Shown here: positions 31,148 to 43,137 of the stretch, in pieces | Layout of the letters: the number at the start of each line of letters is the position of its first letter | Numbering within the stretch: position 1 is the first letter of the stretch | Origin: an uncultured Alphaproteobacteria bacterium | Lineage (GTDB): Bacteria; Pseudomonadota; Alphaproteobacteria; Thalassobaculales; Thalassobaculaceae | NCBI GenBank assembly: GCA_937776645.1 | Contig: CALMRI010000047.1 | Span: 1 to 64,000 of the forward strand | Direction: 5' to 3' | DNA length: 64,000 bases | Position numbers and translations under genes: made by a program | The notes under the pieces: model-generated | Databases searched by the model: none | Told to the model about the DNA's origin: nothing | The model's input: the letters and a program-made list of their open reading frames with translations, nothing else

Positions 31148-32242
31148 TCAGGCCTTGAACGCGGCGATCGCCTTTTCGTCGAAGGTCAACCCAAGGCCCG
31201 GTTTGGTCGGCAGGATCAGCTCGCCGTTCTCGATAGCCGGCGTTTCCTCGTAGAGCGCTAGCATCCAGGGCATGTACTCGACCGTTAGCCCGTTCGGGCA
31301 GGCGGCGACCAGATGGACCAGAATTTCCGGCATCACATGACTAACGATCGGCAGGTTGAATGCTTCGGCCATGCCGGCGATTTTCATCCATTGGCTGACC
31401 CCGCCGGCGCGTAGGATATCGACCATGACGATATCAACCGACCGCGCCTCCAGCATCTGACGGAACGGGGTGATACCCCAGACATATTCACCGCCGGCGA
31501 TCGGGGTCTTCAAGGCGGCGGTTACCCGGGCCAGGCCTTGATAGTCGTCATGGGCGGTTACGTCCTCTAGCCAGAACAGGCCAACATCCTCGACCCGGTG
31601 ACCGATATCGATCGCCTGCTCCGGTCGCCAGCGCTGGTTGATATCGCACATCAGCTTGATGTCCGGGCCGATGGCGTCGCGCACCACGCGCACCCGTCGG
31701 ATCTCATCGGCTGGGGTTGGATTGCCGGGCAGGGCCATCTGGGTTTTCATCTCGCGAAAACCCTTCTGCACTAGGATACGCGCCGCCTGCTGCGCCTGGT
31801 CGTCGGTCAGGCCGCGGCGTAGCGAGCCCGAGGCATAGGTCGCCACCCGGTCGCGGTGACCGCCAAGCAGTTTCCACAAGGGTTGCTCCAGCGCCTTACC
31901 CTTGATGTCCCAGAGTGCGATGTCGATCGCCGAGAGCGCCAGGGTGAAGATGCCCCCCGGCCCACAGGAATCGCCGGTGCCGTTCCGTAGCTTGGTGATG
32001 ATCGCCTCGGTCCGCAGCGGGTCCTCGCCCACGGTAATCGCCGCGAGTTCCTCGACAGCGACGCGCAGGCTGCCGGTCATCTTGCCGCCGTAGAAGGTCA
32101 CGGCAATGCCCTCGATGTCGTTATCGGTGCGCAATCGCAGCACGACGACAGGGCGGGTGCGACCGACTTCCTCCGGCATGTTCGCCAGCGGGTCATCTTC
32201 GGGAACGTTCAGGGCGATCGCTTCGTAGCCGGTGATTTTCAT
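31148..32242 (-). CDS. mandelate racemase/muconate lactonizing enzyme family protein
   Basis: Enolase-superfamily enzyme, 364 residues. The barrel carries the base motif EMKTQMAL (KxxM-type variant with Lys), metal ligands in LMCDINQRW (Asp), FWLEDV (Glu) and AGGEYVWG (Glu), and a His in IVSHVMPEI that in the mandelate racemase subgroup is the second base. Typical reactions are dehydration or racemisation of sugar acids. Neighbouring SDR and IlvD/Edd-type dehydratase genes support acid-sugar catabolism, but the substrate is unknown. Confidence 0.83.
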   Translation of the reverse strand: MKITGYEAIALNVPEDDPLANMPEEVGRTRPVVVLRLRTDNDIEGIAVTFYGGKMTGSLRVAVEELAAITVGEDPLRTEAIITKLRNGTGDSCGPGGIFTLALSAIDIALWDIKGKALEQPLWKLLGGHRDRVATYASGSLRRGLTDDQAQQAARILVQKGFREMKTQMALPGNPTPADEIRRVRVVRDAIGPDIKLMCDINQRWRPEQAIDIGHRVEDVGLFWLEDVTAHDDYQGLARVTAALKTPIAGGEYVWGITPFRQMLEARSVDIVMVDILRAGGVSQWMKIAGMAEAFNLPIVSHVMPEILVHLVAACPNGLTVEYMPWMLALYEETPAIENGELILPTKPGLGLTFDEKAIAAFKA

Positions 32243-32407
32243 GACGATTGCCTTCGATAGTCCGAACCTAATGGATCGATCCTAGCACATTGTTCTGCCG
32301 GTGGAGGGTGACATGCGGGAAGGCTGTTCCGGTTTGTGATCACCGTGACCAACCGGTTGCCAGCGTGGCTTTGGAGATGGATATTGTGCGGCAGAGACAA
32401 TGCGAAA

Positions 32408-32436
32408 CGCGCCGATCCAGCGATGGATCAGGCGCG
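32408..32436 (+). promoter_or_regulatory. leader hairpin just before acs
   Basis: CGCGCCGATCCA (32408-32419) pairs with TGGATC-A-GGCGCG (32424-32436, one bulged A), loop GCGA. It ends 25 bases before the acs start codon and 10 before the GGAGG site, so it may modulate transcription or translation of acs. Confidence 0.4.
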
Positions 32437-32460
32437 CGCGGTTAATGGAGGAGTTTCACC

Positions 32461-34404
<1,944 letters not shown>

Positions 34405-34422
34405 GGGTGAAGTCGACGGCGT

Positions 34423-35313
34423 TCAGCCCAGCGGTCGCTTAGTCGGCGCATAATCATCACCCACCACCACGTTGTCGATCAATCTGGTCTTACCCAGCCA
34501 AGCGGCAGCTAACAGGCGGGACGGTCGGTCGGTAGCCTCGGCGGACGCCAAGGTCTCTGCGTCGCGATGGTCCAGATAATCAATGGGGCCAAACCCGGCG
34601 GTCTCGATCCGCTGGCGCGCTGCCTTGATCGCCGCGTCAGGTGATTGTGCTCGTGCGGCAATGGAAGCCGCCGCCGCCTTCAGCGCGGCGAAGAGTTCCG
34701 GCGCGCGGGCCCGTTCCTCAGCGTCCAGATAGGCGTTTCGGGACGACAGCGCCACTCCGTCAGCCTCCCGCACCGTCGGGCCGCCGAGGATCTCAATAGG
34801 GATATCCAAATCTTTGGCGAAGCGCTTGATCACCAGGAGTTGCTGATAATCCTTCTCGCCGAAGATCGCGGCATCCGGGAGCGCCTGGAGCAACAACTTG
34901 GTCACCACGGTCGCCATGCCGTCGAAAAATCCCGGGCGCGTGACACCGCAGAGACAGTCCGTCAGACCGGAGACACTGACGGTCGTGGCGGCGCCAGCTG
35001 GATACATTTCCGTCACGCTCGGCGCAAAGAGAAGATCCACGCCACCGGCCCGGAGTTTGGCGATATCGGCGGCCTCGTCGCGAGGATAGGTCTTGAGGTC
35101 TTCGCTCGGCCCAAATTGCCGAGGATTGACGAAGAGGGTCGCACAAACCCGGTCATGGCTGGCTCGGCCCTGGCGCATCAGCGACAAATGGCCCTCATGC
35201 AGAAAACCCATGGTCGGCACCAGAGCCAGGGTTTCCCGGGCGGCACGGTATTTAGATATCTGCTCTCGCAGTTGCGAAACAGTTCGTACAATTCTGAGAT
35301 GCCCGGCTTCCAT
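34423..35313 (-). CDS. panC: pantothenate synthetase
   Basis: Condenses pantoate with beta-alanine using ATP (coenzyme A pathway). 296 residues. HIGH-type motif in VPTMGFLHEGHLSLMRQG, ATLFVNPRQFGPSEDLKTYP for pantoate binding, and the KMSKS-like VALSSRNAYLDAEERA. Length and motifs are complete. Convergent with acs, 18 bases apart. Confidence 0.96.
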   Translation of the reverse strand: MEAGHLRIVRTVSQLREQISKYRAARETLALVPTMGFLHEGHLSLMRQGRASHDRVCATLFVNPRQFGPSEDLKTYPRDEAADIAKLRAGGVDLLFAPSVTEMYPAGAATTVSVSGLTDCLCGVTRPGFFDGMATVVTKLLLQALPDAAIFGEKDYQQLLVIKRFAKDLDIPIEILGGPTVREADGVALSSRNAYLDAEERARAPELFAALKAAAASIAARAQSPDAAIKAARQRIETAGFGPIDYLDHRDAETLASAEATDRPSRLLAAAWLGKTRLIDNVVVGDDYAPTKRPLG

Positions 35314-35496
35314 GGCTCACTCCGACATTTACCGCGCCGGCCGCTATAGCGGTTTCGGGAAACGGGATCAATCGCTGCAGTGCACAATTCAGCTGTTTCA
35401 GTAGACTCGGATGTCGGAAACATCAGTGTGATCCGATGATGTCCCGGCGTCGCGTTCTATGTTCGACGGTTGGTCGATCAGAAGTGTCCCCGGCCC

Positions 35497-37239
35497 TCAA
35501 TGGGACTCCCGCATCAACGGGGTGCCGCTCTTGCCGACAAGGAAATCGAGATCGGCACCCTCGTCAGCCTGATTGACGTGCTCCACATAAATCTTGGTAT
35601 AGCCGCGATCATAGGGTGACTCGAACCCCTTCCAGCCCTCGCGCCGGTGCGCTAGTTCCTCGTCGGTGATGTCGAGATGCAGTTTGCGGTTCGGTACGTC
35701 GAGCTCGATCATGTCGCCGTTTTGCACGAAGGCGAGAGGTCCGCCGGCAGCGGCTTCCGGCGCCGCATGCAGTACGACGGTGCCATAGGCGGTGCCGCTC
35801 ATCCGGGCGTCGGAGATCCGGATCATATCGGTGATGCCTTTTTTTAAGACCTTCGAGGGTAGGCCCATGTTGCCTACCTCGGCGAAACCCGGATAACCCT
35901 TCGGCCCGCAATATTTCAGCACCATCATGCAGGTCTCGTCGATATCAAGATCCGGGTCATCGATGCGCTCGTGATAATCCTCAATGCTCTCGAAGACTAC
36001 GGCACGACCACGATGCACCATCAGTTCGGGCGATGCCGCCGAGGGTTTAATGATCGCCCCACCCGGCGCCAGATTGCCGCGCAGCACGGCGATGCCGCCA
36101 TTTGGCTTGAACGGCTGGTCGATTGGGAAGATGACGTCGCGGTTGTAACACTCGGTCTCTTTGCAGTTATCCCAGAGCGTGTTGCCATTGGCGGTCATCG
36201 CGTCCTTGTGGATATAGTCGCCAAGTTCACGGATCACTGCCGGCAGGCCGCCGGCATAGAAAAAGTCTTCCATCAGGTATTTGCCCGACGGCATCAGATT
36301 GACCAGACAGGGAACGTCGCGGCCCAGCCGGTCCCAATCATCCAGCGTGATATCGATCCCCATGCGCCCGGCGATCGCCAGCATATGTACCACCGCGTTG
36401 GTCGAGCCGCCAATGGCGCCATTGACCATGATTGCGTTCTCGAAATTCTCACGCTTCAGCAGTTTTGACATGGTGATGTCCTGCTTGACCATGTCGACGA
36501 TGCGCCGACCGGCCATCTGCGCTAGCACATAGCGGCGCGAGTCCACTGCCGGGATTGCCGCGTTGGCGTGCAGGGCGATGCCGATTGACTCGGCGAAGCT
36601 GGCCATGGTCGAGGCGGTGCCCATGGTCATGCAATGGCCGGCGGAGCGGGAGTTATCCTGCTCGGCGGACATGAAATCCTCCAAGGTCATCTCGCCGGCC
36701 TTGACCATCTCGGAAAATTTCCAGGTATGGGTGCCAGAGCCGACCAACTCACCCTTGTAGTGGCCGTTCAGCATCGCCCCGCCGGAAACCACGATCGTCG
36801 GAATGTCACAGGACGCGGCGCCCATCATCAGCGCCGGCGTGGTCTTGTCACAGCCAACCAGTAATACCACACCGTCCATCGGCAGAGCGCGAATCGACTC
36901 CTCGACATCCATCGAGGCGAGGTTGCGGTAGAGCATCGCCGTTGGCCTGTTTTGGCTCTCGGAATTCGAGAAGACCGGAAACTCCATCGGCACCCCACCG
37001 GCCTCATAGACCCCGCGCTTCACCCGCTCCGCGATATCGCGAAAATGCGCGTTACAAGGATTGAACTCCGACCAGGTGTTGCAGATCCCGATCACCGGCC
37101 TTCCGTCGAACTGATCCGCCGGCATGCCCCGGTTCTTCATCCAGGAGCGATGCGCGAAACCGTCCTTGTCATCCTTGCCATACCACTGTGAGGAACGACG
37201 CAAGCCCTTATTCGGATCGTCGGAAGTGTTGTCGGTCAT
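35497..37239 (-). CDS. IlvD/Edd family dehydratase, sugar-acid type
   Basis: Fe-S dehydratase, 580 residues. Cluster cysteines are visible at C62 (EFNPCNAHF), C130 (VGCDKTTPA) and C203 (AGHCMTMGTAS); the spacing of three Cys fits the [2Fe-2S] L-arabonate/D-xylonate dehydratase group better than the [4Fe-4S] IlvD of valine synthesis. The amino end LRRSSQWYGKDDKDGFAHRS is also characteristic of the arabonate-dehydratase-like clade. Reaction expected: aldonate to 2-keto-3-deoxy acid. A broken MFS transporter follows downstream, so this may be a leftover of a larger pathway. Confidence 0.82.
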   Translation of the reverse strand: MTDNTSDDPNKGLRRSSQWYGKDDKDGFAHRSWMKNRGMPADQFDGRPVIGICNTWSEFNPCNAHFRDIAERVKRGVYEAGGVPMEFPVFSNSESQNRPTAMLYRNLASMDVEESIRALPMDGVVLLVGCDKTTPALMMGAASCDIPTIVVSGGAMLNGHYKGELVGSGTHTWKFSEMVKAGEMTLEDFMSAEQDNSRSAGHCMTMGTASTMASFAESIGIALHANAAIPAVDSRRYVLAQMAGRRIVDMVKQDITMSKLLKRENFENAIMVNGAIGGSTNAVVHMLAIAGRMGIDITLDDWDRLGRDVPCLVNLMPSGKYLMEDFFYAGGLPAVIRELGDYIHKDAMTANGNTLWDNCKETECYNRDVIFPIDQPFKPNGGIAVLRGNLAPGGAIIKPSAASPELMVHRGRAVVFESIEDYHERIDDPDLDIDETCMMVLKYCGPKGYPGFAEVGNMGLPSKVLKKGITDMIRISDARMSGTAYGTVVLHAAPEAAAGGPLAFVQNGDMIELDVPNRKLHLDITDEELAHRREGWKGFESPYDRGYTKIYVEHVNQADEGADLDFLVGKSGTPLMRESH

Positions 37240-37395
37240 GGGTTTTCTCCGTATTTCTCTCGCCGATTCGATTCGGCAATGTCTCTCGGCAGTCTATTTG
37301 GGCGCGTGATCATGCCTTGAAAGTGGATTGATGCGATTTTGCGACGATGGTGGGTGTCGTGCAAGGACTGGATTATCGCCGACAGCCAGCCAGCT

Positions 37396-38400
37396 TCAGG
37401 GTCTCCGGCAAGCGCCGCAAATGCAACATGGCGAGCACGCCGAGGAAGGGGCCGATCGCCAGGGGGCGAAGGCATGACGCCAGCCGAGCTCCTCGGCGAA
37501 CCAGGGCACCGTATGGATGGCCGCCAAGGTCAGCATAAAGCCGTCACAGGTTTGCAGGGTTAGCATGGTGCCGATCCGGTCCGGCTCGGCCAGCTCGGTC
37601 ACGCTTGCGGAAAATTGCGCAGAATTGGAAATGATGGTCAGCCTCCAAACCAGCGCTACGACGACCGGCCACCAGGGCCCGAGCTCGGCCGCGAAACCGA
37701 TGGCCAGCGCGCATAACCCGCTTGCGGCCATACAGGCGCTGGTAACGGCGGTACGGCCAACCCCGTCGGCGGCCCAGCCGGCGATAACCGCGCCCAGGGC
37801 TCCCGAGGCAACCACGGCGAAGGTCGCAAGCGCGGCAATTGGGTCGGCATCTTCACCCGCGGCGTCTTGGGCTAATTCCGGCGACAAATAGAACCCGATC
37901 CAGGCATACATGGCGAAAAGCTCCCACATCTGGCCGAGCGAGATTGGTGAAGCGGATCCCGCGGTTGGTCCAATAGGCTTTCACGTCGCCGAGTTTAAAA
38001 CCGGTGGCGCGTCCGGCCACCGGACCTTCCGATGTGACCAAGATCAAAACCCCAGCCAGAACCGCCGAGGTCGAGGCGATCGCTGCCGGTCCGGCGGGAT
38101 CAAGCGCCAAAATGCGAGATTGGTGAGGGCTGCGACCTCTGCCGAGACCAGGAAGATCTGCCTTGGGTCAAACCGGTCGGCGATACCGAATTGGGCGGCG
38201 CATAGCGTCCCGAGGACGAAACCGGCCTGAACGGCGCTGGTGAACAGGCCAGCGGTGAAATCATCCAACCCGCCTTCTGCGTTCAGCGCTGGCACCACCT
38301 CGGTCGCCGAGAACCAGAGCGCCATCGCCATGACCTGGCAGGTGATAATCAGGATAAGGGATCAGGCGCGGCGGTTGGTGGGTATGAGATCTCACGATGG
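37396..38400 (-). pseudogene. MFS transporter, frameshifted
   Basis: Three overlapping frames make one major-facilitator protein. LILIITCQVMAMALWFSATE and GLFTSAVQAGFVLGTLCAAQ hold TM1-2 (to about 38110). SATSAVLAGVLILV-type sequence follows in the next frame, and from 37929 WELFAMYAWIGFYLSPELAQ and ALATFAVVASGALGAVIAGW hold the second half. A TGA sits directly before LILIITC, so the true start is lost, and further shifts lie near 38105 and 37935. The end near 37396 also changes frame. MFS relatives of this kind export or import small organic acids. Confidence 0.75.
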
Positions 38401-38537
38401 TTGGGATGACGGCTGCATTCTGGAGCATACCACCGATACTGAAAACAGTTTGGTGGTGGTGCAATTTTGCGTGATCTGCGCTAAAAGACGGTTAAATTCC
38501 CAATGCTGTGTCGGCTCTGGAATCGAAAGCACTGTTC

Positions 38538-39512
38538 ATGAAAATCTGTATCTACGGTGCCGGCGCGATCGGCGGCTTTCTTGGTGCTTATCTGACCAAG
38601 GCAGGCCATGACGTCTCGCTTATCGCCCGCGGCGGTCGTCTCGATGCACTACAGGCCAAGGGATTGACCCTGCATCATGGTGACACGCGGTTCACCACCC
38701 GTCCTGATTGCACCGAGGATCCGCGCCAGATTGGCCCGGTCGACGCGGTCTTCGTGACGGTGAAGGGGCCGGCTTTGTCGGCGGTGGCCGAGAGTATAGG
38801 GCCGTTGCTTGGGCGTGAAACACCGGTGGTTTTTGCGATGAACGGATTGCCCTGGTGGTACGATCATGGCCGCGACGCCCCACCAACCACTGCCGCTGCA
38901 TTGCTCGATCCCACCGGCAGTCTACGCGGAGTGGTTGGCGAGTCGCGGGCGATCGGTTGTGTGGTTGATTGCCCGGCCCGGATATCGGCGCCCGGCATCG
39001 TGATCAGCAATCGCCCGACCAAGGGTATTTTTACCCTCGGAGAACCGGATGGCTCGGCCAGCGAGCGGGTGTTCGCGCTCTCTAGAGTTTTAAACGAGTC
39101 GGGGATGGACAGCTCGGTAACCCCTGAAATCCGTCGGGCGATTTGGGCCAAGCTGCTTGTGAACCTGTCGCGCTCTCCCCTGGCGGTGCTCACGGGGGCG
39201 CCGGAGACGGCCCTGGCCGAGGACAAACTAATAACCACAATATCCAGGGAAATGATCGTCGAAGCGGCCGCCGTCGCGGCAACGCATGGTATCGAGTTGA
39301 CGCTCGACTGGCCGCGCTTACTCGAAGGTGAGTACCGCACCGTTCACCGCCCCTCGATGTTGCAGGACTGGGACGCCCAACGGCCGATGGAAATCGACAG
39401 CATTGGCACCATCGTCAGCCGGTTCGGCGCCGAGGCCGGGTTGCAAACCCCGACCATCGACCGGGTGTTGGTGCTTCTCGTGATGAAGGCGCGGGAAGTC
39501 GGGCTGTATTGA
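38538..39512 (+). CDS. ketopantoate reductase-like (PanE/ApbA family)
   Basis: NADPH-dependent 2-ketopantoate 2-reductase family, 324 residues. The nucleotide-binding MKICIYGAGAIGGFLGAYL is followed by the catalytic Lys region RRAIWAKLLVNLSRSPLAVL and the acid block EIDSIGTIVSRFGAEAG. Start at 38538 aligns with family members; the in-frame upstream ATG at 38508 would add ten extra residues. Many genomes carry several paralogues, so true PanE activity is unproven, although panC lies 3.2 kb away. Confidence 0.82.
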   Translation: MKICIYGAGAIGGFLGAYLTKAGHDVSLIARGGRLDALQAKGLTLHHGDTRFTTRPDCTEDPRQIGPVDAVFVTVKGPALSAVAESIGPLLGRETPVVFAMNGLPWWYDHGRDAPPTTAAALLDPTGSLRGVVGESRAIGCVVDCPARISAPGIVISNRPTKGIFTLGEPDGSASERVFALSRVLNESGMDSSVTPEIRRAIWAKLLVNLSRSPLAVLTGAPETALAEDKLITTISREMIVEAAAVAATHGIELTLDWPRLLEGEYRTVHRPSMLQDWDAQRPMEIDSIGTIVSRFGAEAGLQTPTIDRVLVLLVMKAREVGLY

Positions 39513-39515
39513 TAA

Positions 39516-39850
39516 CCCCTCTACCGATACGGATCCGCCGCGTCCCTTAACCCATCGCCGAAGCAGTTAAACGCCAGGACGATGATGATCACTGGGATCA
39601 CCGGCGTCATGATCCAGGGGTAAAGTTCCAACGCGTTGATGTTCTACGGCTCGATCACCCGCTGCGTCAGATTGTCGATCCAAACGCCGTAATAGCCGGC
39701 GAGACCACGGTCTTGCCGGAGCCAAACTCGCCAACGAGCGCGACGGTAGCGGCGGCCTGAACTTAGAAAGAGACCCGGTTTATCGCGACCAGATGACCTT
39801 CCGGCAGATCGAAACCAACCTCAAGATCGCGAATTCTTAAAAGCGGGGGC
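39516..39850 (-). pseudogene. peptide ABC transporter remnants (ATPase start, permease end)
   Basis: Reading leftward from 39845: LLRIRDLEVGFDLPEGHLVA, a TAA after NRVSF, then VALVGEFGSGKTVVS, which is the amino end of a DppD/OppD-type ATPase with a Walker A. It then breaks off, and from about 39640 comes YPWIMTPVIPVIIIVLAFNC with GDGLRDAADPYR and a stop, the C-terminus of a DppC-type permease. Permease and ATPase are normally in the other order, so a rearrangement plus deletion left two stubs fused. Confidence 0.7.
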
Positions 39851-39860
39851 ACCCCGTCAT

Positions 39861-40388
39861 TCATTCTTCCCCCGTGGTGTCTTTCTGCGTCGATTCTGGC
39901 GCTGCGACCGCTCGAACCGGAAATCCGGCGGCGGCGAAATTCTCCGCTGTCGACTCGGAAAGTTCAAGCTGGCTTATGCGTATCACGGATGCGGTCGCTT
40001 CAAGCACGGTCTCGAAACCGTCCAAACCGGAATCCACCGACACTTTTCCATTCGGGTTCTTTAGGGTCAGCTGGAACCAACCATTCTTACGATCGCGCTG
40101 CGTGGAGAAATAGCGCAAGCCGATCTCGGTGATCTCGGGCCACCGCAGCGCCTTGCCCATGGGGCCGTTTGCCCAAATACCCTCTTCACTCAACTCAAAA
40201 ACTGTCCGGTGCCGCAGCCAAGTCCGCAGCACGAACCCGGCGAATAGAATCGCGGCGGCGGCCAGTAGGTACTGAAAAATAGTCACCGTGGTAGCGCCGA
40301 CCAAAAGGCTGCCGGTCACGACGACGCCGATGCCGCCACGGATATAGTCCCCCCGCAGCGTCTTCATGGGATACCGATGGCTCGTCAT
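39861..40388 (-). CDS. hypothetical membrane protein with two TM helices
   Basis: 175 residues. Two adjacent hydrophobic helices near the amino end (IGVVVTGSLLVGATTVTIFQ and YLLAAAAILFAGFVLRTW) are followed by a soluble beta-rich part (VFELSEEGIWANGPMGKALR, WPEITEIGLRYFSTQRDRKN) reminiscent of the bacterial PH-like (bPH/DUF2244-like) fold. The C-terminal ~30 residues are charged and Ala-rich. A second Met at residue 8 could be the start. No function can be assigned; it is intact and flanked by remnants. Confidence 0.6.
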   Translation of the reverse strand: MTSHRYPMKTLRGDYIRGGIGVVVTGSLLVGATTVTIFQYLLAAAAILFAGFVLRTWLRHRTVFELSEEGIWANGPMGKALRWPEITEIGLRYFSTQRDRKNGWFQLTLKNPNGKVSVDSGLDGFETVLEATASVIRISQLELSESTAENFAAAGFPVRAVAAPESTQKDTTGEE

Positions 40389-40793
40389 GATCCTCTCAGC
40401 ACCCCATCAGTAATGCGCGCGAATCTAGCATTTTTGCCGCCGGATGCGTCGTCAGTATCGAGTAGACCATTTCGAACCCCCGCTAATCATCAACTGTCAT
40501 TTCCAGATCGTGCGAGAGAATACCTGTCAGCTCGTCGCGCGCGCCGGTTCCCGCATCGTCCTTGCCGTCGGTCGGTCAGCTGATCAGGCTAGGCTAACGG
40601 CCATGGAATCGGCACCAACAAAGCTGCGATCACGTCGACAGAGTATTCACCCAATTCAAGCCAGCGACCCTGGCTCTTCCCGCCGGGCTCCAAAAGTTGA
40701 AAGCCCATGGTACTATATCTTCTAAACCGCCCGGTGCGGTGACCGGTCCGAAGTTTCACCAGCTTGGGTTAAACCGAAACCGTCGGGCGCTGG
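40389..40793. other. intergenic region, nothing recognised
   Basis: 405 bases between the membrane-protein gene start and the nudix gene end. Short open frames on both strands have no ribosome sites or recognisable protein features. I see no hairpin or repeat of note. Confidence 0.4.
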
Positions 40794-41336
40794 CTACAGG
40801 CCCATGGCGCCTTCCGGGCGGGCGGCGAAATCGGTTTGCCCCTCAAGTTCGCGAAAGTGGCCAAGGGCCCAATGCACGCTTGGGAACGCGAGGTCGGTCC
40901 AGGGAATTTCGTCCCAAGTGAATAACCCAACGGCTTCCGATTCCGGTCCGGCTGCAACATTTGGCGAGATTAACTTCGCGCGATAGATCAGCTGGACCTG
41001 GCTGATCCGGGCGACATTGTAGACACCAAGCAACGAGTCGATCTTGATGTCGGCGCAGGCCTCTTCCTGGGCCTCGCGCATGGCGCCCTCGATCGAGGTC
41101 TCACGTTCCTCCATATAGCCGGCGGGAATTGTCCAATATCCCTTGCGCGGCTCTATCGACCGTTTGCACAACAGGAACTTGTCCTCCCAGGTGCAAACCG
41201 AGCCGACGATGATCTTCGGGTTGATGTAGTTGATGAAGCCACACTCGTCGCAGACAAGGCGCTCGAAGGTGTCGTCGGTTGGGACCCGCTTGTGAATCGG
41301 ACCGCCGGTTCGATCGTCGTATGATGAATTGCTCAT
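40794..41336 (-). CDS. Nudix hydrolase with zinc ribbon
   Basis: 180 residues. A CxxC at the amino end ([19 protein letters not shown]) resembles the single zinc ribbon of the NudC/ADP-ribose type Nudix proteins. The Nudix box [20 protein letters not shown], then A, fits G-x5-E-x7-REUxEExGU with Q-E-E-A in place of the usual U-E-E-x-G. Substrate is a nucleoside diphosphate linked to another group, unspecified. Start 41336 taken from the family layout; upstream Met codons add unrelated residues. Confidence 0.85.
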   Translation of the reverse strand: MSNSSYDDRTGGPIHKRVPTDDTFERLVCDECGFINYINPKIIVGSVCTWEDKFLLCKRSIEPRKGYWTIPAGYMEERETSIEGAMREAQEEACADIKIDSLLGVYNVARISQVQLIYRAKLISPNVAAGPESEAVGLFTWDEIPWTDLAFPSVHWALGHFRELEGQTDFAARPEGAMGL

Positions 41337-41778
41337 TGAGGCACTGTGCCGTGCCTCGGGGCATGCAGCAAGACGGATATGCCACAAATGCGAGGCTCTG
41401 TTTCAACGCTGGTTGGAATTGTCGGGAACGCGCCCCGATGGCTCCGCCTCAGACCAATAGGTCGACCGTGCCGCCAAGGCCTCCATCGCCACCACCGCGT
41501 GATGTCTGGCGTTCCGCCGTTACGCGATCCTGATAGTGTCGCGGATTTCACCTTCGATGGCGTTGTCTTCATCGGTGGCCGTAATGCCCTGGGCAGTGAT
41601 TGGTCGAATCCCATTATTGCGGAGGTGCTCCACAGGCCATCGGACAACAAGGTTCGGTAGAACCGAGTTGGCCGGTATCGACGACGGGATTGTTGGTTGG
41701 ACCATTCTGTCCTCCCCAGTTTTTAAATTAAGAAGTTTGAGGTGACAGCCAAGGTTTCCGCTCATTCAGCGGTCTTGA
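41337..41778. other. intergenic region between nudix and pgk, no supported gene
   Basis: 442 bases. An 81-codon open frame on the minus strand (41520-41765) has no ribosome site and resembles nothing I know; short plus-strand frames are equally unsupported. Possibly decayed sequence. Confidence 0.4.
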
Positions 41779-42975
41779 CTAATTTTTAAGAGCGGCAACC
41801 CCAGGCAGGTCCTTGCCTTCGAGCCATTCCAAGAACGCGCCGCCAGCGGTTGAAACATAGCTGAAACGGTCCTGCACGCCGGCTAGCGCCAGGGCCGCAA
41901 CGGTATCGCCACCGCCAGCCACTGATAGCAGTTGTCCCGCCTCGGTTAGCGTGGCGACTCGGCGCGCCAAGGCCACAGTGGCCGTGTCGAATGGGGCGAT
42001 CTCGAAGGCACCGAGCGGTCCGTTCCAAACCACGGTACGGCAATCGGCGACACAGTCGGCGAAGCGCGCCGTCGAGGCTGGCCCGGCATCCAGGATCATC
42101 AGGTCGCTCGGGACTTCGCTCACCGGAACAATGCACGTTTCGATGCCGGCCGATAATCTTGAGGCAACCACCGCGTCGTCCGGCAGTAGGGTCTCGCAGC
42201 CGGCGTCCCGCGCTCTGGCCTCGATATCGCGGGCGGTGTTCGCCAGATCGCGCTCGGCCAGCGAGGCGCCTACATCGATGCCGCGCGCGAACAGAAAGGT
42301 ATTGGCCATGCCGCCGCCGATGATCAGTCGATCGACCTTGGCGACCAGATTGGCCAGTAGATCAAGCTTGGTGGATACCTTGGAGCCGCCGACGATGGCA
42401 ACGACGGGGCGGGCCGGGTTTTCCAGGGCGCCGCTCAACGCCTCCAGTTCAACCTGCATAAGCCGGCCTGCATAGGCCGGCAGCAATCGGGCGATCGCCT
42501 CGATCGAGGCGTGGGCACGGTGCGAGGCGGCGAAGGCGTCATCGACATAAACATCGCCAAGCGCCGCCAAAGCCCCAGCGAAATCGGGGTCATTGGCTTC
42601 CTCACCCTGATGAAAGCGTAGATTTTCAAGCAGCGCGACGTCGCTGTCTCCCAGGCTAGAGACGACCGACACGGCGGCGGCACCGATACAATCGTCGGCG
42701 AATCGGACAGCCGTGCCGCCGAGCGCCTCGGACAAGGGGCCAATCAGCGGCTTCAGCGACATTGATGGCTCTCGCCGACCCTTAGGCCGACCGAAATGCG
42801 ATAGTACCACGACCCGGGCGCCGCGATGGACCAGCTCGCGGATCGTTGGCGCCGCCCGCTCGATCCGCGTTGCGTCGGTAACCTGCCCGTCCTGCATCGG
42901 CACGTTCAGATCTACGCGCAGGAGCACGCGGCGGCCGGCGGGGTCCAAATCGTCGAGGGTTTTGTAAACGGTCAT
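41779..42975 (-). CDS. pgk: phosphoglycerate kinase
   Basis: Glycolytic/gluconeogenic kinase, 398 residues. [20 protein letters not shown] starts the amino domain, LSHFGRPKG binds 3-phosphoglycerate, [15 protein letters not shown] is the hinge/nucleotide region, and [12 protein letters not shown] near the end is the glycine-rich loop. Met at 42975 follows the family start; the longer frame to 43017 lacks support. No gapA or fba adjoins, as in some Rhodospirillales-like contigs. Confidence 0.96.
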   Translation of the reverse strand: MTVYKTLDDLDPAGRRVLLRVDLNVPMQDGQVTDATRIERAAPTIRELVHRGARVVVLSHFGRPKGRREPSMSLKPLIGPLSEALGGTAVRFADDCIGAAAVSVVSSLGDSDVALLENLRFHQGEEANDPDFAGALAALGDVYVDDAFAASHRAHASIEAIARLLPAYAGRLMQVELEALSGALENPARPVVAIVGGSKVSTKLDLLANLVAKVDRLIIGGGMANTFLFARGIDVGASLAERDLANTARDIEARARDAGCETLLPDDAVVASRLSAGIETCIVPVSEVPSDLMILDAGPASTARFADCVADCRTVVWNGPLGAFEIAPFDTATVALARRVATLTEAGQLLSVAGGGDTVAALALAGVQDRFSYVSTAGGAFLEWLEGKDLPGVAALKN

Positions 42976-43137
42976 GGGGGGTCCGGTCCGAAGGAGGCAG
43001 GCGAGGCTTTCAAACACAGGTTCGGGCGTGGCGCAACCGGGTCAGGTGATTCAAAGCGGATTTGAATTCATCGCCAGAGGCGGCGGGAGTAAAGTCATGG
43101 CTGCGGTCCGGTTCTTGGTTGGTAAAGGGAGGCCTGA

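Noticed and set aside
41520..41765. 81-codon minus-strand frame before the nudix gene
   Set aside because: No ribosome site and no similarity I recognise; could be decayed DNA.
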